Positions 43,704 through 51,864 of a DNA stretch of 64,000 nucleotides are shown here, piece after piece. The translations under genes were made by a program, and so were the position numbers. Source of the DNA: Streptomyces sp. P9-A4. Lineage in GTDB: Bacteria > Actinomycetota > Actinomycetes > Streptomycetales > Streptomycetaceae. The DNA lies in NCBI RefSeq assembly GCF_036634195.1, contig NZ_JAZIFY010000001.1, positions 2,428,501-2,492,500 of the forward strand, given 5' to 3'. Numbering within the stretch: position 1 is the first letter of the stretch; each line of letters starts with the position of its first letter. The notes beneath the pieces were generated by a model. It was not told the DNA's origin and ran no database searches. It saw nothing but the letters and a program-made list of their open reading frames with translations.

Positions 43704-45218
43704 CTAGAGCCCTGAAACAGCTTGCCGGTGCGAGAGGGTGATTCGACGCCGGACCGTGTCGATGTCAAGGATCTTGACCAGTAGTGCGTCACCCAGCTGG
43801 ATGCCGAGCTGAGGGTTTTCCAGGTGCTCGTCGGCCAGTTCGGAGTTGTGTACCAGCCCCTCGAAACCGTTCTCCACCTCTTCAATGCGTACGAAGACGC
43901 CGAACGGTATGAGTTTGGTGACGCGACCGACGAGGGTCTGGCCGATCTGCACGGTCAGCAGCGGCATCGGATCTTCGTGCAGGGCCTTGAGGGACAGTGA
44001 TACGCGTTCGCGGATGGGATCGACGTCGAGAATTTCGGCGTTGATCTCCTGCCCGACGGAGACGACGTCGGAGGGGTGGTCGAAGGGGCGCCACGACAGC
44101 TCGGGGATATTGATCATCGCTTCGAAGCCGCCGATGTCCACGAAGGTGACGCCGAAGTCGGCGATGTGGGTCACCGTGCCGGTGACGGTCTCGCCTCGGT
44201 GAAGGGTCTTGAGGAAGGCCCAGTTCCGGTCGCTCGGCGTCGGCTCGGTCTGCCAGCGGGCCCGTACCACTCCGTCGTCGTCAGGCATGACAGCGGTGAA
44301 CAGAGGCGCACGTTCATCGGCATACACGGACAGGAGCGCTGCAGCTTCGGCATCGGACAGCCGGGCGGCCAACTCCGCGAACTCATCCTCGTCAGCGACA
44401 GCGCTGTGGATCCGGCCGTCCTTGTCCTGCCAGACACATTCGACGAGGCCCTCGGCGGGGAGGGCAGCGATGGCTGCGTCGACGTCGGAGGACAGGTCCG
44501 GCCACACGGCCAGCCGGGCGCGGGGAGCGATCCCGGCGCGAACCGTGTCGATGGAGTCGCGCGTGAGGCGGTGCCACCGCGAGGCGCCGTCGATGTACGT
44601 CTCTTCCAGGAGCCCGGCGCGGCATGCGGCGACTGCCCAGCGCAGACCGGCCCAGAACTCGTCGTCGCCGGGCCGCTGGACTTCTGCGCCATCGGTCTCC
44701 ATCTCGTACGGAGAGGAGTCCAGGCGTTCCGGGAACAGCCCCAGCGCGCGGGTTCGGGCCAGGGCCTCCTCGCAGGGCCGGCTGCTGCCGATGTAGAGGT
44801 ACTGGTCCCATCCCACATGGCCCGCGAACGAGCCTTCTGCCTCCAGTCGGCACCAGGCGCCGTTGTTACGCAACATGGCGCGCACCAGCTCCAGCGCGAT
44901 GTCGAGCGGTACCTCTGCCCCGTCGTGAAAACCGGTCGGACCGGCAGGGAAGAGCCCGGCCAACCCAAAGCCGTCCACCGGAGGCTCCGCACCGAAGTGC
45001 GCGAAGGACGGGACCTGCGGTTCACGTACAGCCAGGTGATCGACGCCGGTGTCTTCGGCGAAGGCCGCGACCGCCTGAAGATAAGACGCCTCGACCTCGC
45101 CGTGATCGCTGACGGTGTCCTCATTGCCAGCGTAATGCCCGTGTTCGTCACGGTCGGCGGGGTCGTACTTGGTCACGCGGTAGACGTAGGGGCGCTGCAC
45201 CGTCCCATCATCCAGCAC
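43704..45218 (-). CDS. Two-S1-domain RNA-binding protein
   Basis: A 504-residue protein. The N-terminal 330 residues are a domain I cannot name, beginning PYVYRVTKYDPADRDEHGHY, with an AWCRLEAEGSFAGHVGWDQYLYIGSSRPC stretch in the middle. The C-terminal part holds two S1 OB-fold repeats at about 345-415 (GETVTGTVTHIADFGVTFVDIGGFEAMINIPELS) and 425-500 (GQTLVGRVTKLIPFGVFVRI...GLVHNSELA), each ending RVSLSLKAL/RITLSHRQA. S1 domains bind single-stranded RNA. The combination suggests RNA or translation-related regulation. GTG 45218 has no strong ribosome site; GTG 45200 is an alternative. Confidence 0.8.
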   Translation of the reverse strand: MLDDGTVQRPYVYRVTKYDPADRDEHGHYAGNEDTVSDHGEVEASYLQAVAAFAEDTGVDHLAVREPQVPSFAHFGAEPPVDGFGLAGLFPAGPTGFHDGAEVPLDIALELVRAMLRNNGAWCRLEAEGSFAGHVGWDQYLYIGSSRPCEEALARTRALGLFPERLDSSPYEMETDGAEVQRPGDDEFWAGLRWAVAACRAGLLEETYIDGASRWHRLTRDSIDTVRAGIAPRARLAVWPDLSSDVDAAIAALPAEGLVECVWQDKDGRIHSAVADEDEFAELAARLSDAEAAALLSVYADERAPLFTAVMPDDDGVVRARWQTEPTPSDRNWAFLKTLHRGETVTGTVTHIADFGVTFVDIGGFEAMINIPELSWRPFDHPSDVVSVGQEINAEILDVDPIRERVSLSLKALHEDPMPLLTVQIGQTLVGRVTKLIPFGVFVRIEEVENGFEGLVHNSELADEHLENPQLGIQLGDALLVKILDIDTVRRRITLSHRQAVSGL

Positions 45219-45426
45219 GCCGCTGCCACCCCAACGAGGAAATGCCCGGTAGGTGAGACAGCGGTGTGGACAACGCCCTGAGACGGATCAGGAACCTGCT
45301 GGTCAGCGCAATGCTCCGTGACATGAGCCAGCGAGCTCCTACAACAGCGAACCCAGCCGCTGTGTCATCGGATTGGATGGCAGAGGCAACTGCATGCTTC
45401 CCGAGCTACCGAAGAAGGGAAGCGGC

Positions 45427-45786
45427 TCACCAGGAGATCAGACGGCCCTCGGGTGTGTGGGTGAGCGTCACGCAGCCGATCCAGTCACCGCTCTCCGGAT
45501 ACTCCCAGTTGTCCGCGTCGGCCAGGACCTTCAACAGTTCCTCGCGGGCGAGGGGCGGACCAGGCTGCTCGCCGGCGCCCCCGCTCGGAGGCGTCCAGGG
45601 GATGACGCGGCACACATCGATCCACCCTCTGTCGATCAGGGGAAGGAGGATGGGGATCAGTTCTCCAGGCGGCGCCGATGCGAGGGGTTCGTCCAGATCG
45701 CCGCGGACGCCCGGGAGGATGTCGATCTCAAAGGCGTTGAGCATGAATGCGCGCTCGTTGGCGGAGAGGTCTTCTGGAGCGTTCAC
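45427..45786 (-). CDS. Small acidic protein, function unknown
   Basis: A 119-residue frame with VNAPEDLSANERAFMLNAFEIDILPG at the start, a LIPILLPLIDRGWIDVCRVIPW core and a GDWIGCVTLTHTPEGRLISW end, which resembles small stress or immunity-like proteins but I do not know the family. It is divergent from the SUKH-3 gene, with 81 bases between the starts. The frame is open far upstream, but composition becomes non-coding beyond the GTG. Confidence 0.6.
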   Translation of the reverse strand: MNAPEDLSANERAFMLNAFEIDILPGVRGDLDEPLASAPPGELIPILLPLIDRGWIDVCRVIPWTPPSGGAGEQPGPPLAREELLKVLADADNWEYPESGDWIGCVTLTHTPEGRLISW

Positions 45787-45867
45787 ACCGGGATCGTCGC
45801 ACGGCGGATGCTGGCGGCCAGAGGCACAGCCGTTGACGGGGGCGGTTGGCGCCGTCAGGGTCGGTGC

Positions 45868-46691
45868 ATGGATTCCGCTCCCGCGTCGCTCGGTCACGCA
45901 GCAGCCTGGTCGAAGCTGCTGGAGACGTACCCCACTCGGCCTGCTGACGGCCATCAGGTTCTGCCATCCCTGGGCTGTCTGATCGAGGCGGCCCGCCACG
46001 AAGCCACGCTCGGTGCGATGTACCCCTGGGTGTCGATGGAACAGCTGAGTGTGTCTCCAGGGGACAGCTGGGGAGAGTGGGGGCATGCCCTGCTCCCGGC
46101 GATGTTCGCTCGTCCCGACGGTACGAGGTGGTGGGTCACGACCGGCGGGGAGACGTCGTCCGGCTGACGACGCCCGATCCGGCGAAGGCCGCCGCGCTCG
46201 CAGCCACTCTGGTGCGTACCGATGACGCCGTAGGGCTGAAGGAGCCGCACGCATGGGCGTCCGAGGTGGAGCAGGTTCTGCGGGAGACGGGCTGGCATCC
46301 CGGACGGGCTGTCGATGCGAGGGGCTGGAAGCAACAAATGGAGCAGGACGGCTTCCGCTCTCATGCCGCTGCCGACGACTTCCTGCGCAAGTTCGGCGGA
46401 CTGTCGGTGGAGCATGGTGGTGCCGGCATCACGCGCGCGCGGGAACCCTTCGATCTGGACCCGCTCTTGGCGCTGGGCGAGGCCGACCGCTTCAACGAGT
46501 GGGGGCAGGAGATCGGCCACCACCTCTTCCCGGTGGGCGAACTCGCCCACGGTCACGCGTTCCTCGGCCTGGACGAGGACGGTGAACTGTACGTCGTCGC
46601 CGACTGGCTGGCCCGCTTCGGCCGTATGCCCGAGGCCATGGAGAACCTCGTTCTCGGTGTCATGCCCGTTCGCATGCCCGACTCCGAATAG
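45868..46691 (+). pseudogene. SUKH-3-type immunity protein gene, frameshifted
   Basis: The C-terminal half (from about 46260) is a SUKH-3 domain: ETGWHPGRAVDARGWKQQM, FLRKFGGL, REPFDLDPLLALGEADRFNEWGQEIGHHLFPVGEL, AHGHAFLGLDEDGELYVVADWLARFG. SUKH proteins neutralise contact-dependent toxins. The N-terminal part starts at ATG 45868 and is in another frame, ending at 46167 right after DGTRWWVTTGG; the other frame picks up at DVVRLTTPDPAKAAALAATLV. A single base missing in the GGCGGGGAG run (46144-46152) would join them into a roughly 274-residue protein. Alternatively only the SUKH-3 part is expressed. Confidence 0.65.
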
Positions 46692-46784
46692 ACCGGGCCG
46701 CAGGAGAAACCGCCCCGAGCCGCCGACACGACCGAGGAGTGCTGTGTAGGTCAGCGGACCGACACAGCACTCACGAGCATCCAC

Positions 46785-48941
46785 TCAGGACGCCGCAGCA
46801 TTCCTGAATGCGGTGAGGAGCGACCTGGCCCGGTTCCGGAAGGCTTCGTCCTGGCGGATGATGCGGTTCTCGGCTCCCGAGCGGACCACCCGGGCGTCGC
46901 CGTCGGCGAGGACCGCAAGCCGGCGCAGGTGGTCGTTGTTCAAGGCGGCGCTTCCGAGGGCTTCCAGGGCGTCGCAGGCCCCCACCGGATCGGCGTCCGA
47001 CTCGGCGGACGCCAGGGCGGCGGAGGCGAGCGCGGCATGGTCCAGAGCAGCAGGGTCCGCAACAGCTACGAGGGCCAGCACCACGGCTGGCGCCTGCACC
47101 GGATCGTCGAGGGCCGCCTCCAGCCTGTCGATGAGCGAACGACCGGCAGGGCCGAGGAGCGCGGTCGCCCGGGCGGCTCTCGCCACCGACCAGCGGGTCC
47201 ACTGGCTCTGCGCGGCGCGGTCGAAGACCGACGCAAGGACGGCGGCGACAGGTTCCGGGTCCCCCGTGACGCGCCACAGGGCTTCGGCGAGGGCCGTGTC
47301 CGTGTCCAGCGCGGGCGTGGTGTCCTTGGCCGGGTCACTGAGCGCCCCGCGCAGGAGCGGCGCTAGGACCACTCCCCGGGGACCAAGTACGGCAGCGATC
47401 CTGGCGGCGTCGCGCAGGTCTCGGCCGCCACGGCCGAGTTCCTGTTCGAGGCATCGCAGCAGCGGTGCGGGATCGTCCGTGAGGTCGTACAGGGCCTTCG
47501 CCGCCGGGAGGACGTTCCCTTGGACTGGCGTACGCAGCGCGGCAAGGGCCATGTCGCGATCGGACGGAGCGCAGTCCGCCACGACGGAGACGAGGGCACG
47601 TGAGGCTTGGGCAGGAAAGTGCGGGACCGCTGCACACAGCTCGGGCAGCGCAGCCGCCGCCTCGGCGCCCCACCCGGCCAACAGACTGGTCAGCTGCCAT
47701 GGTTCGTTGCCGCTGAGCGCCGCGGGCTGGGAGAGGCGGGAGCGAACAGCATCGAGGAGTTGCCTGTCGAACGGGAAGGCCGCGCTCTCCACGTCCCACA
47801 AGCCGGTCGCCGCGTCGAGGGCACGCGGGCGGCGCCCAAGGCCGGCGGCGAGGAGCGGGGCAGCCTGCTCGGGTGCGACGAGCACGAGTGCGGCCAGAGC
47901 ACGGTCGGCGTGATCGTCCTCCCGGTCCAGGTTCCGTCCGGCGAGAGGGGCGAGCACGGCCACAGCAGGTTCGGCAGCGTGGGCCAGCCGCTCCAAGAGA
48001 GACGCCATGTCCACCACTGCCTTGTCGTCGAAGGCCGCCGCACGCAGGCTCTCCACCAACTGCTGCGGGGCACTGCGCGAGAGCATGCAGGCGCGGTCGG
48101 CCGCCCAGGCGCCTTCGGCCCGGACCTCGGCCCGGCTATCGCGCAGGGCCGCGTCGACCAGGGCGAACGCTGCCTCCCGCTCCAGTCCGCGATCCCGGCC
48201 CAGGAGGGTTTCGACGACGGCGGCCAGTGGCTCGCCGCGTTCGAGGTCGAAGTCGGAACGCAAGGAGTCGGCGGGCAGGAGCGACAGCATCGTCGTGTGC
48301 AGGGAATCAGTCCACGAAGCGTCCGCATCGAGACAGGCGAAGAGGGCGGCCAGCCGCACCACGGCAGGCTGGGACGGGTCCAGGACGGAAGCCGCCTCAA
48401 CCACTCCGCGCTGCGGGTCGAGCCGAGCGATCCCGGCCAGGACCTCGGCCCGCACGGTGGACTCTGTCTCCTCCGCCCAGCGGATCCCCAGCGCGGGCAG
48501 GACGGTTCTGCCTGCGCGGGTGTGCGAAACCGCCCAGGCGGCGGTCCGCCGGACGTCCGGCTCGGCGTCGGCCAGCAACGGCAGAAGCAGCTCCAACTGC
48601 GCGGCCACGGCCGCCCGAACACCACCCGGTGCCACGCCGTACTCGTCCTCGCTCTCGGCCATGCCACCGAGCAACCCGAGGACGTCAGCCGTACGGTGGC
48701 CGGCCGCCGCGATCCTGGCGAGGAACGGCACCGCTTCCGCGCTGGCCGCGTAGACCGTCCCCTGATGCAGCACGCTCCCATACAGCTCCGACAACGCTTC
48801 GGACGCCGCAGCGGCGTCCGTACCTGTCAGAGCCCGAAGCAAGTCAGGAACGTCCTCCGCGCTGCCGTACGCGTGGGAGGAGGAGGCCCAGGGCAAAGCG
48901 TCCAGGTCGTCGAGCGGGTGTGCGAGATCCATGCGGGGCAT
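46785..48941 (-). CDS. HEAT-repeat protein
   Basis: About 718 residues of alpha-helical repeat. Recurrent HEAT-like units are seen, for example PLLADAEPDVRRTAAWAVSH, LGRDRGLEREAAFALVDAAL, RDSRAEVRAEGAWAADRA and DGDARVVRSGAENRIIR. No enzymatic motif, signal or membrane segment. Such proteins act as scaffolds, and are frequent in actinobacterial conflict loci. ATG 48941 is preferred (AGAGGCGG upstream, followed by the conserved-looking MDLAHPLDDLDALPW); the frame is open to 49097. It ends the group transcribed away from the integrase, 93 bases from the SUKH-3 gene end. Confidence 0.78.
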   Translation of the reverse strand: MPRMDLAHPLDDLDALPWASSSHAYGSAEDVPDLLRALTGTDAAAASEALSELYGSVLHQGTVYAASAEAVPFLARIAAAGHRTADVLGLLGGMAESEDEYGVAPGGVRAAVAAQLELLLPLLADAEPDVRRTAAWAVSHTRAGRTVLPALGIRWAEETESTVRAEVLAGIARLDPQRGVVEAASVLDPSQPAVVRLAALFACLDADASWTDSLHTTMLSLLPADSLRSDFDLERGEPLAAVVETLLGRDRGLEREAAFALVDAALRDSRAEVRAEGAWAADRACMLSRSAPQQLVESLRAAAFDDKAVVDMASLLERLAHAAEPAVAVLAPLAGRNLDREDDHADRALAALVLVAPEQAAPLLAAGLGRRPRALDAATGLWDVESAAFPFDRQLLDAVRSRLSQPAALSGNEPWQLTSLLAGWGAEAAAALPELCAAVPHFPAQASRALVSVVADCAPSDRDMALAALRTPVQGNVLPAAKALYDLTDDPAPLLRCLEQELGRGGRDLRDAARIAAVLGPRGVVLAPLLRGALSDPAKDTTPALDTDTALAEALWRVTGDPEPVAAVLASVFDRAAQSQWTRWSVARAARATALLGPAGRSLIDRLEAALDDPVQAPAVVLALVAVADPAALDHAALASAALASAESDADPVGACDALEALGSAALNNDHLRRLAVLADGDARVVRSGAENRIIRQDEAFRNRARSLLTAFRNAAAS

Positions 48942-49109
48942 GGTGCCAGCCGCCTCTGACAGAGCCTCCCCGCAGCCAGCTGCAAGGCTCATCAGGCACC
49001 CTTCCAGCTGGTTGAAGTGATCGGCCGCGTCACACGACGGCACATCGCACAGAACAGCCTTCAAGGCGCGGCTCCGTCGGCAACGCGCGATAAGCATCGT
49101 GTCGAGAAG

Positions 49110-50549
49110 TCACCTTGCCCGAGCACCTCTCGCCGAAGAGGCTGCGGCACGGGTAAGACCGATGCTCGAAGGCAGCCGCGGACCGGGCAGTGCCTGGGGG
49201 CCTTCGATGCGTTGCTGGAGTTCGGCGATCTGCCCGGTGATGCAGCGGGCGTAGGTGGAGAGCAGGACGGGGACGCTGTTGCCGGCCCATTCGGCGACCT
49301 GGGCGGGCGGGATGCCGTTGTTGAGCCAGGTCGTCAGGCAGGTGTGCCGGAGGTCGTATACGCGCTTCCCGACAGGCGACTTGAACTCGTGCTCGGGCAG
49401 GACGGCCTTGCGGGCCTTGGCCCAGATCCGTCGGTAGACGGAGCCGGCCAGGAGACCGCCCTTCTCTCCGGGGAAGAGCAGGCCACCGGGCTTGAGTTGC
49501 TCGCGTGCGATCAGGTCCCGGAGGCTCGCGACCAAGTCGGGGTGGACGGGGACAGCGCGGGTGTCTCCGGATGCGCGGCCCTTGAGGTTACGGGTCTCGT
49601 GGACCTCGCCGTCGTCGGTCCAGTGGCTGCCAACCTCGGGCTCTGCCGTGTGGACACGGAGCTCGCCCCAGCCGGTCGCGGGCAGGACGGCGTCCTCGAC
49701 TCGCAGGGCGACCGCTTCCTCAGGGCGCAGACCGGTGTAGTACAGGGTCGCGAAGAACACGGTGAGCCGATGGCCGGTGCGAGGCCGAGCGGCGATCCAG
49801 ACGAGCAGGCCGGCCACCTGGTGGGGGTTGAGGAGGGATCGCTTGTCGACGGCGCCGGAGGTCTTCGGGGCGGCGTTCTCCTCCTTCCCCTTGGGCATGG
49901 GGTTGGCCCGAAGGACGTTCTGGCGGACGGCGTGGCGCAGGACCACGTTGAGGATGCGGCGGTAGCGCTTGGCAGAGCTGGCGGCGGCCGGCGTGCCGTT
50001 GAGGACAGTGTCGAGGGCATGGAGGACGGCGTCGACGTGCTTGGTGTCCTCCCAAGCGCTCATCGGGAGCGAGTTGCGCCGGATCCAGGCCAGGATCGCC
50101 CGGTACTCGGACGGGGCTTCCTCCCGGCGGTTCTTGTTGAAGGCGTACTCGCGCAGCGCCTTGCGGACGTCCACGCCCTCGTACTGGACGGGCTCGGCCC
50201 GGAGGAGTGCGAGCGTGGCCTTGGTCAGGGCTTTGGCGGTGCTGATGCGGTTGTTCGCCGAGATGCGGGACCACTTCATGTCGACGTACTGGATGGCGAA
50301 GTCGTACCAGGTGATCTCGGTGGACGGCGCGGCGTGGGAGACAGGTCGGCCGGTGTCCTGGTCGAAGGGCTCGCCATTGTTGGCGGCGACGAGCAGGGTG
50401 GCGCGGAAGGACTCGGCGAGCGCGCTCTTCTTGAACGTCTCGCCGTGCCGCCGGCCATCGACCGACCAGCGGACGGTGTAGGTGGAGCCGCGCTTCCCCT
50501 CGTAGACCTCCGTCTTGTAGAAGCGGACCTTGTAGGACCGAACAGTCAC
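49110..50549 (-). CDS. int: Tyrosine recombinase (phage-type integrase)
   Basis: A 479-residue tyrosine recombinase. The N-terminal part (YKVRFYKTEVYEGKRGSTYTVRW, then SAM-like core-binding helices to about residue 190) is followed by the catalytic domain: first arginine in TGLRPEEAVAL, YDLRHTCLTTW (a Tyr where many family members have His, then the second Arg), GNSVPVLLSTYARC with the nucleophile tyrosine. All catalytic positions look intact. It begins with GTG, which overlaps the stop of what looks like an excisionase remnant. The tRNA-Pro-type attachment segment 570 bases upstream of its start is the more likely partner than the flanking tRNA-Arg repeats. Confidence 0.92.
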   Translation of the reverse strand: MTVRSYKVRFYKTEVYEGKRGSTYTVRWSVDGRRHGETFKKSALAESFRATLLVAANNGEPFDQDTGRPVSHAAPSTEITWYDFAIQYVDMKWSRISANNRISTAKALTKATLALLRAEPVQYEGVDVRKALREYAFNKNRREEAPSEYRAILAWIRRNSLPMSAWEDTKHVDAVLHALDTVLNGTPAAASSAKRYRRILNVVLRHAVRQNVLRANPMPKGKEENAAPKTSGAVDKRSLLNPHQVAGLLVWIAARPRTGHRLTVFFATLYYTGLRPEEAVALRVEDAVLPATGWGELRVHTAEPEVGSHWTDDGEVHETRNLKGRASGDTRAVPVHPDLVASLRDLIAREQLKPGGLLFPGEKGGLLAGSVYRRIWAKARKAVLPEHEFKSPVGKRVYDLRHTCLTTWLNNGIPPAQVAEWAGNSVPVLLSTYARCITGQIAELQQRIEGPQALPGPRLPSSIGLTRAAASSARGARAR

Positions 50550-50617
50550 GCAGCGGCCTCACAGTCGCTGAGCCAGTTCTCCAGGTCGCTGCCCCGAAGT
50601 GACACCGCCCTCCCTGT
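50546..50617 (-). pseudogene. xis: C-terminal stub of an excisionase-like gene
   Basis: Reading the minus strand into the integrase start, the last 20 or so codons give TGRAVSLRGSDLENWLSDCEAA, like the end of MerR/Xis-type excisionases (GRAVRF...DLxxWL), with its TGA inside the integrase start (GTGA). Upstream of about 50617 the similarity is replaced by a permease fragment on the other strand. The gene is therefore cut, and excision may be blocked. Short and by eye, so only moderate support. Confidence 0.5.
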
Positions 50618-50982
50618 GGTACCTCCTGCTCGGCCTCGCACTGGCCGCCGTGGTGACCGTTCTCGGCATCACAGTCACCTCCTCCGCGACCGAGCTCCGA
50701 CCCGACCTGGTGCGCTTGCACCGCGTCGGCCTGTCCCCGGGTACGCTGCGCCGGATCGTCGTCTGTCAGTCGGTCACTATCGCCACCCTCGCGGCAGTGC
50801 TCGGCACCGCCGCCGGGTGGGGTCTGAGCGCCGCACGGAACTGGCCCGGGGACATCCCGGTCGTCATGGACTGGGCAGCCATCTCCGCCGTCGTCGCCCT
50901 GACCGTCATCCTCGGCGCAGCCTACGGGGCACTCGCCGCACCACGCCGCCTCGGCAATACCCTCAACCGCACTGAAGCCTGA
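50611..50982 (+). pseudogene. C-terminal fragment of an FtsX-like permease
   Basis: About 120 residues with two hydrophobic segments (SLWYLLLGLALAAVVTVLGITV and a later AAISAVVALTVILGAAYGAL), and between them ELRPDLVRLHRVGLSPGTLRRIVV, which is the coupling helix of FtsX/MacB-like permeases. It lacks the N-terminal and extracytoplasmic domains and has no ribosome site; the frame starts by chance at a GTG. It is a gene fragment left by recombination next to the excisionase stub. Confidence 0.6.
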
Positions 50983-51000
50983 TTCGCGCCCGGCCCCGCT

Positions 51001-51257
51001 TGGGAGCCGTCTGGGAGTCGACCTGCTCCCCAAGCCCCCGCGAGACCACCCGAGCCCACCGCACACCAACGCTGTGACCAGGCGAAACGGCAAACAGGCC
51101 GGTGAAGATCCGGGCCGAACCTCATTCGGGACGAAGAGGTCGTGGGTTCAAATCCCGCCACCCCGACAGCCGCAAAACCCTCAGGGGCCTGATCCGCGAG
51201 AGCAGGTCAGGCCCCTGAGGCGTTTCCGGGGGAACCTGGGAGCCGTTTGGGAACCGA
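51001..51257. other. Attachment-site-like segment with tRNA-Pro(CGG) 3' half and arm repeats
   Basis: Bases 51125-51166 read TTCGGGACGAAGAGGTCGTGGG, then on through the T loop to CCACCCCGA, matching the 3' half of tRNA-Pro(CGG), from anticodon loop to discriminator. There is no 5' half. It is flanked by tandem decamers related to TGGGAGCCGT: TGGGAGCCGTCTGGGAGTCG at 51001-51020 and CTGGGAGCCGTTTGGG at 51236-51251. Similar arms on both sides of a tRNA-like core are what an attP would show. The 22-bp core recurs at 57158-57179. Confidence 0.6.
51179..51220 (+). terminator. Terminator after the tRNA-Pro fragment
   Basis: CCTCAGGGGCCTGA and TCAGGCCCCTGAGG are perfect 14-base inverted arms with a 14-base loop, 13 bases after the tRNA fragment, where a tRNA terminator would be. 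Confidence 0.75.
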
Positions 51258-51447
51258 CACCGCGCACAATCCCCAGCGCTACCGTCCTGAGGATCCGCCG
51301 GTCGGCAGCTGAGACGCCACTCCTCAAAGAACGGAGGTGGCCGGATGCCGCCCCTCCCTCCGCCCCCGGCTGTCACCAGCGAACGTCCTCGTGCCAAAGT
51401 CGCTGAACGGGCCGGACAAGCAAACAGGCGAACGCGAGGGGCAGCAC

Positions 51448-51864
51448 ATGCGCGACGGGGGAGCACAGTGGACACTCACCGTACCCACAGGCGGCGACAC
51501 GCTCCGGCAGGAGCGCCTCACTCGGGATCTGCACGACAGCCTGGAGAGGGCAGAGGGTCTCGTCGTCGGCTTCCATGACGCCGAAAGGCCCACCGGACCG
51601 GGCCACAAAGGTACAGGCGTGGGCGAGGTGGCTCTCTGGGCCGCTACCACTGCAGCTGTCGTTCGCCCGGCGTCGCAGGTGCTGATCACCCTGATCAAGG
51701 AGTGGTGCGCCAAGGAACGACACCGCAAGGTCGTGGTCACCATCGCGGGCGACTCCGTTGAGATCACCGGACGCCCTGACGCCGCTCAAGAACGCATGGT
51801 CCGCGAATTCCAGGACCGGGTCTCCGGCGACAACGGCCCCGGCCCGGATGACAGCGCGGCGTGA
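51448..51864 (+). CDS. EACC1-like protein (effector-associated constant component)
   Basis: A 138-residue protein. After a beta-strand start (AQWTLTVPTGG) comes GTGVGEVALWAATTAAVVRPASQVLITLIKEWCAKERHRKVVVTIAGDSVEITG, a short helix-strand unit with a hydrophobic helix and terminal VxITG strand, resembling EACC1, the small component that co-occurs with caspase-type effectors in actinobacterial conflict systems. Its stop overlaps the GTG of the caspase-helicase gene (GTGA), so both are made together. It may hold the caspase inactive or sense the trigger; that is inferred. ATG 51448 has GAGGGGC upstream. Confidence 0.72.
   Translation: MRDGGAQWTLTVPTGGDTLRQERLTRDLHDSLERAEGLVVGFHDAERPTGPGHKGTGVGEVALWAATTAAVVRPASQVLITLIKEWCAKERHRKVVVTIAGDSVEITGRPDAAQERMVREFQDRVSGDNGPGPDDSAA

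Noticed and set aside
46785..49097. Starting the HEAT-repeat protein at the far upstream frame start (49097).
   Set aside because: The first 50 or so residues are Cys/Arg-rich and unlike the repeat region; an ATG at 48941 with a ribosome-site-like AGAGGCGG is better.
51121..51167. A tRNA-Pro gene.
   Set aside because: The sequence matches only from the anticodon loop to the 3' end; upstream bases cannot form the D arm or acceptor strand.
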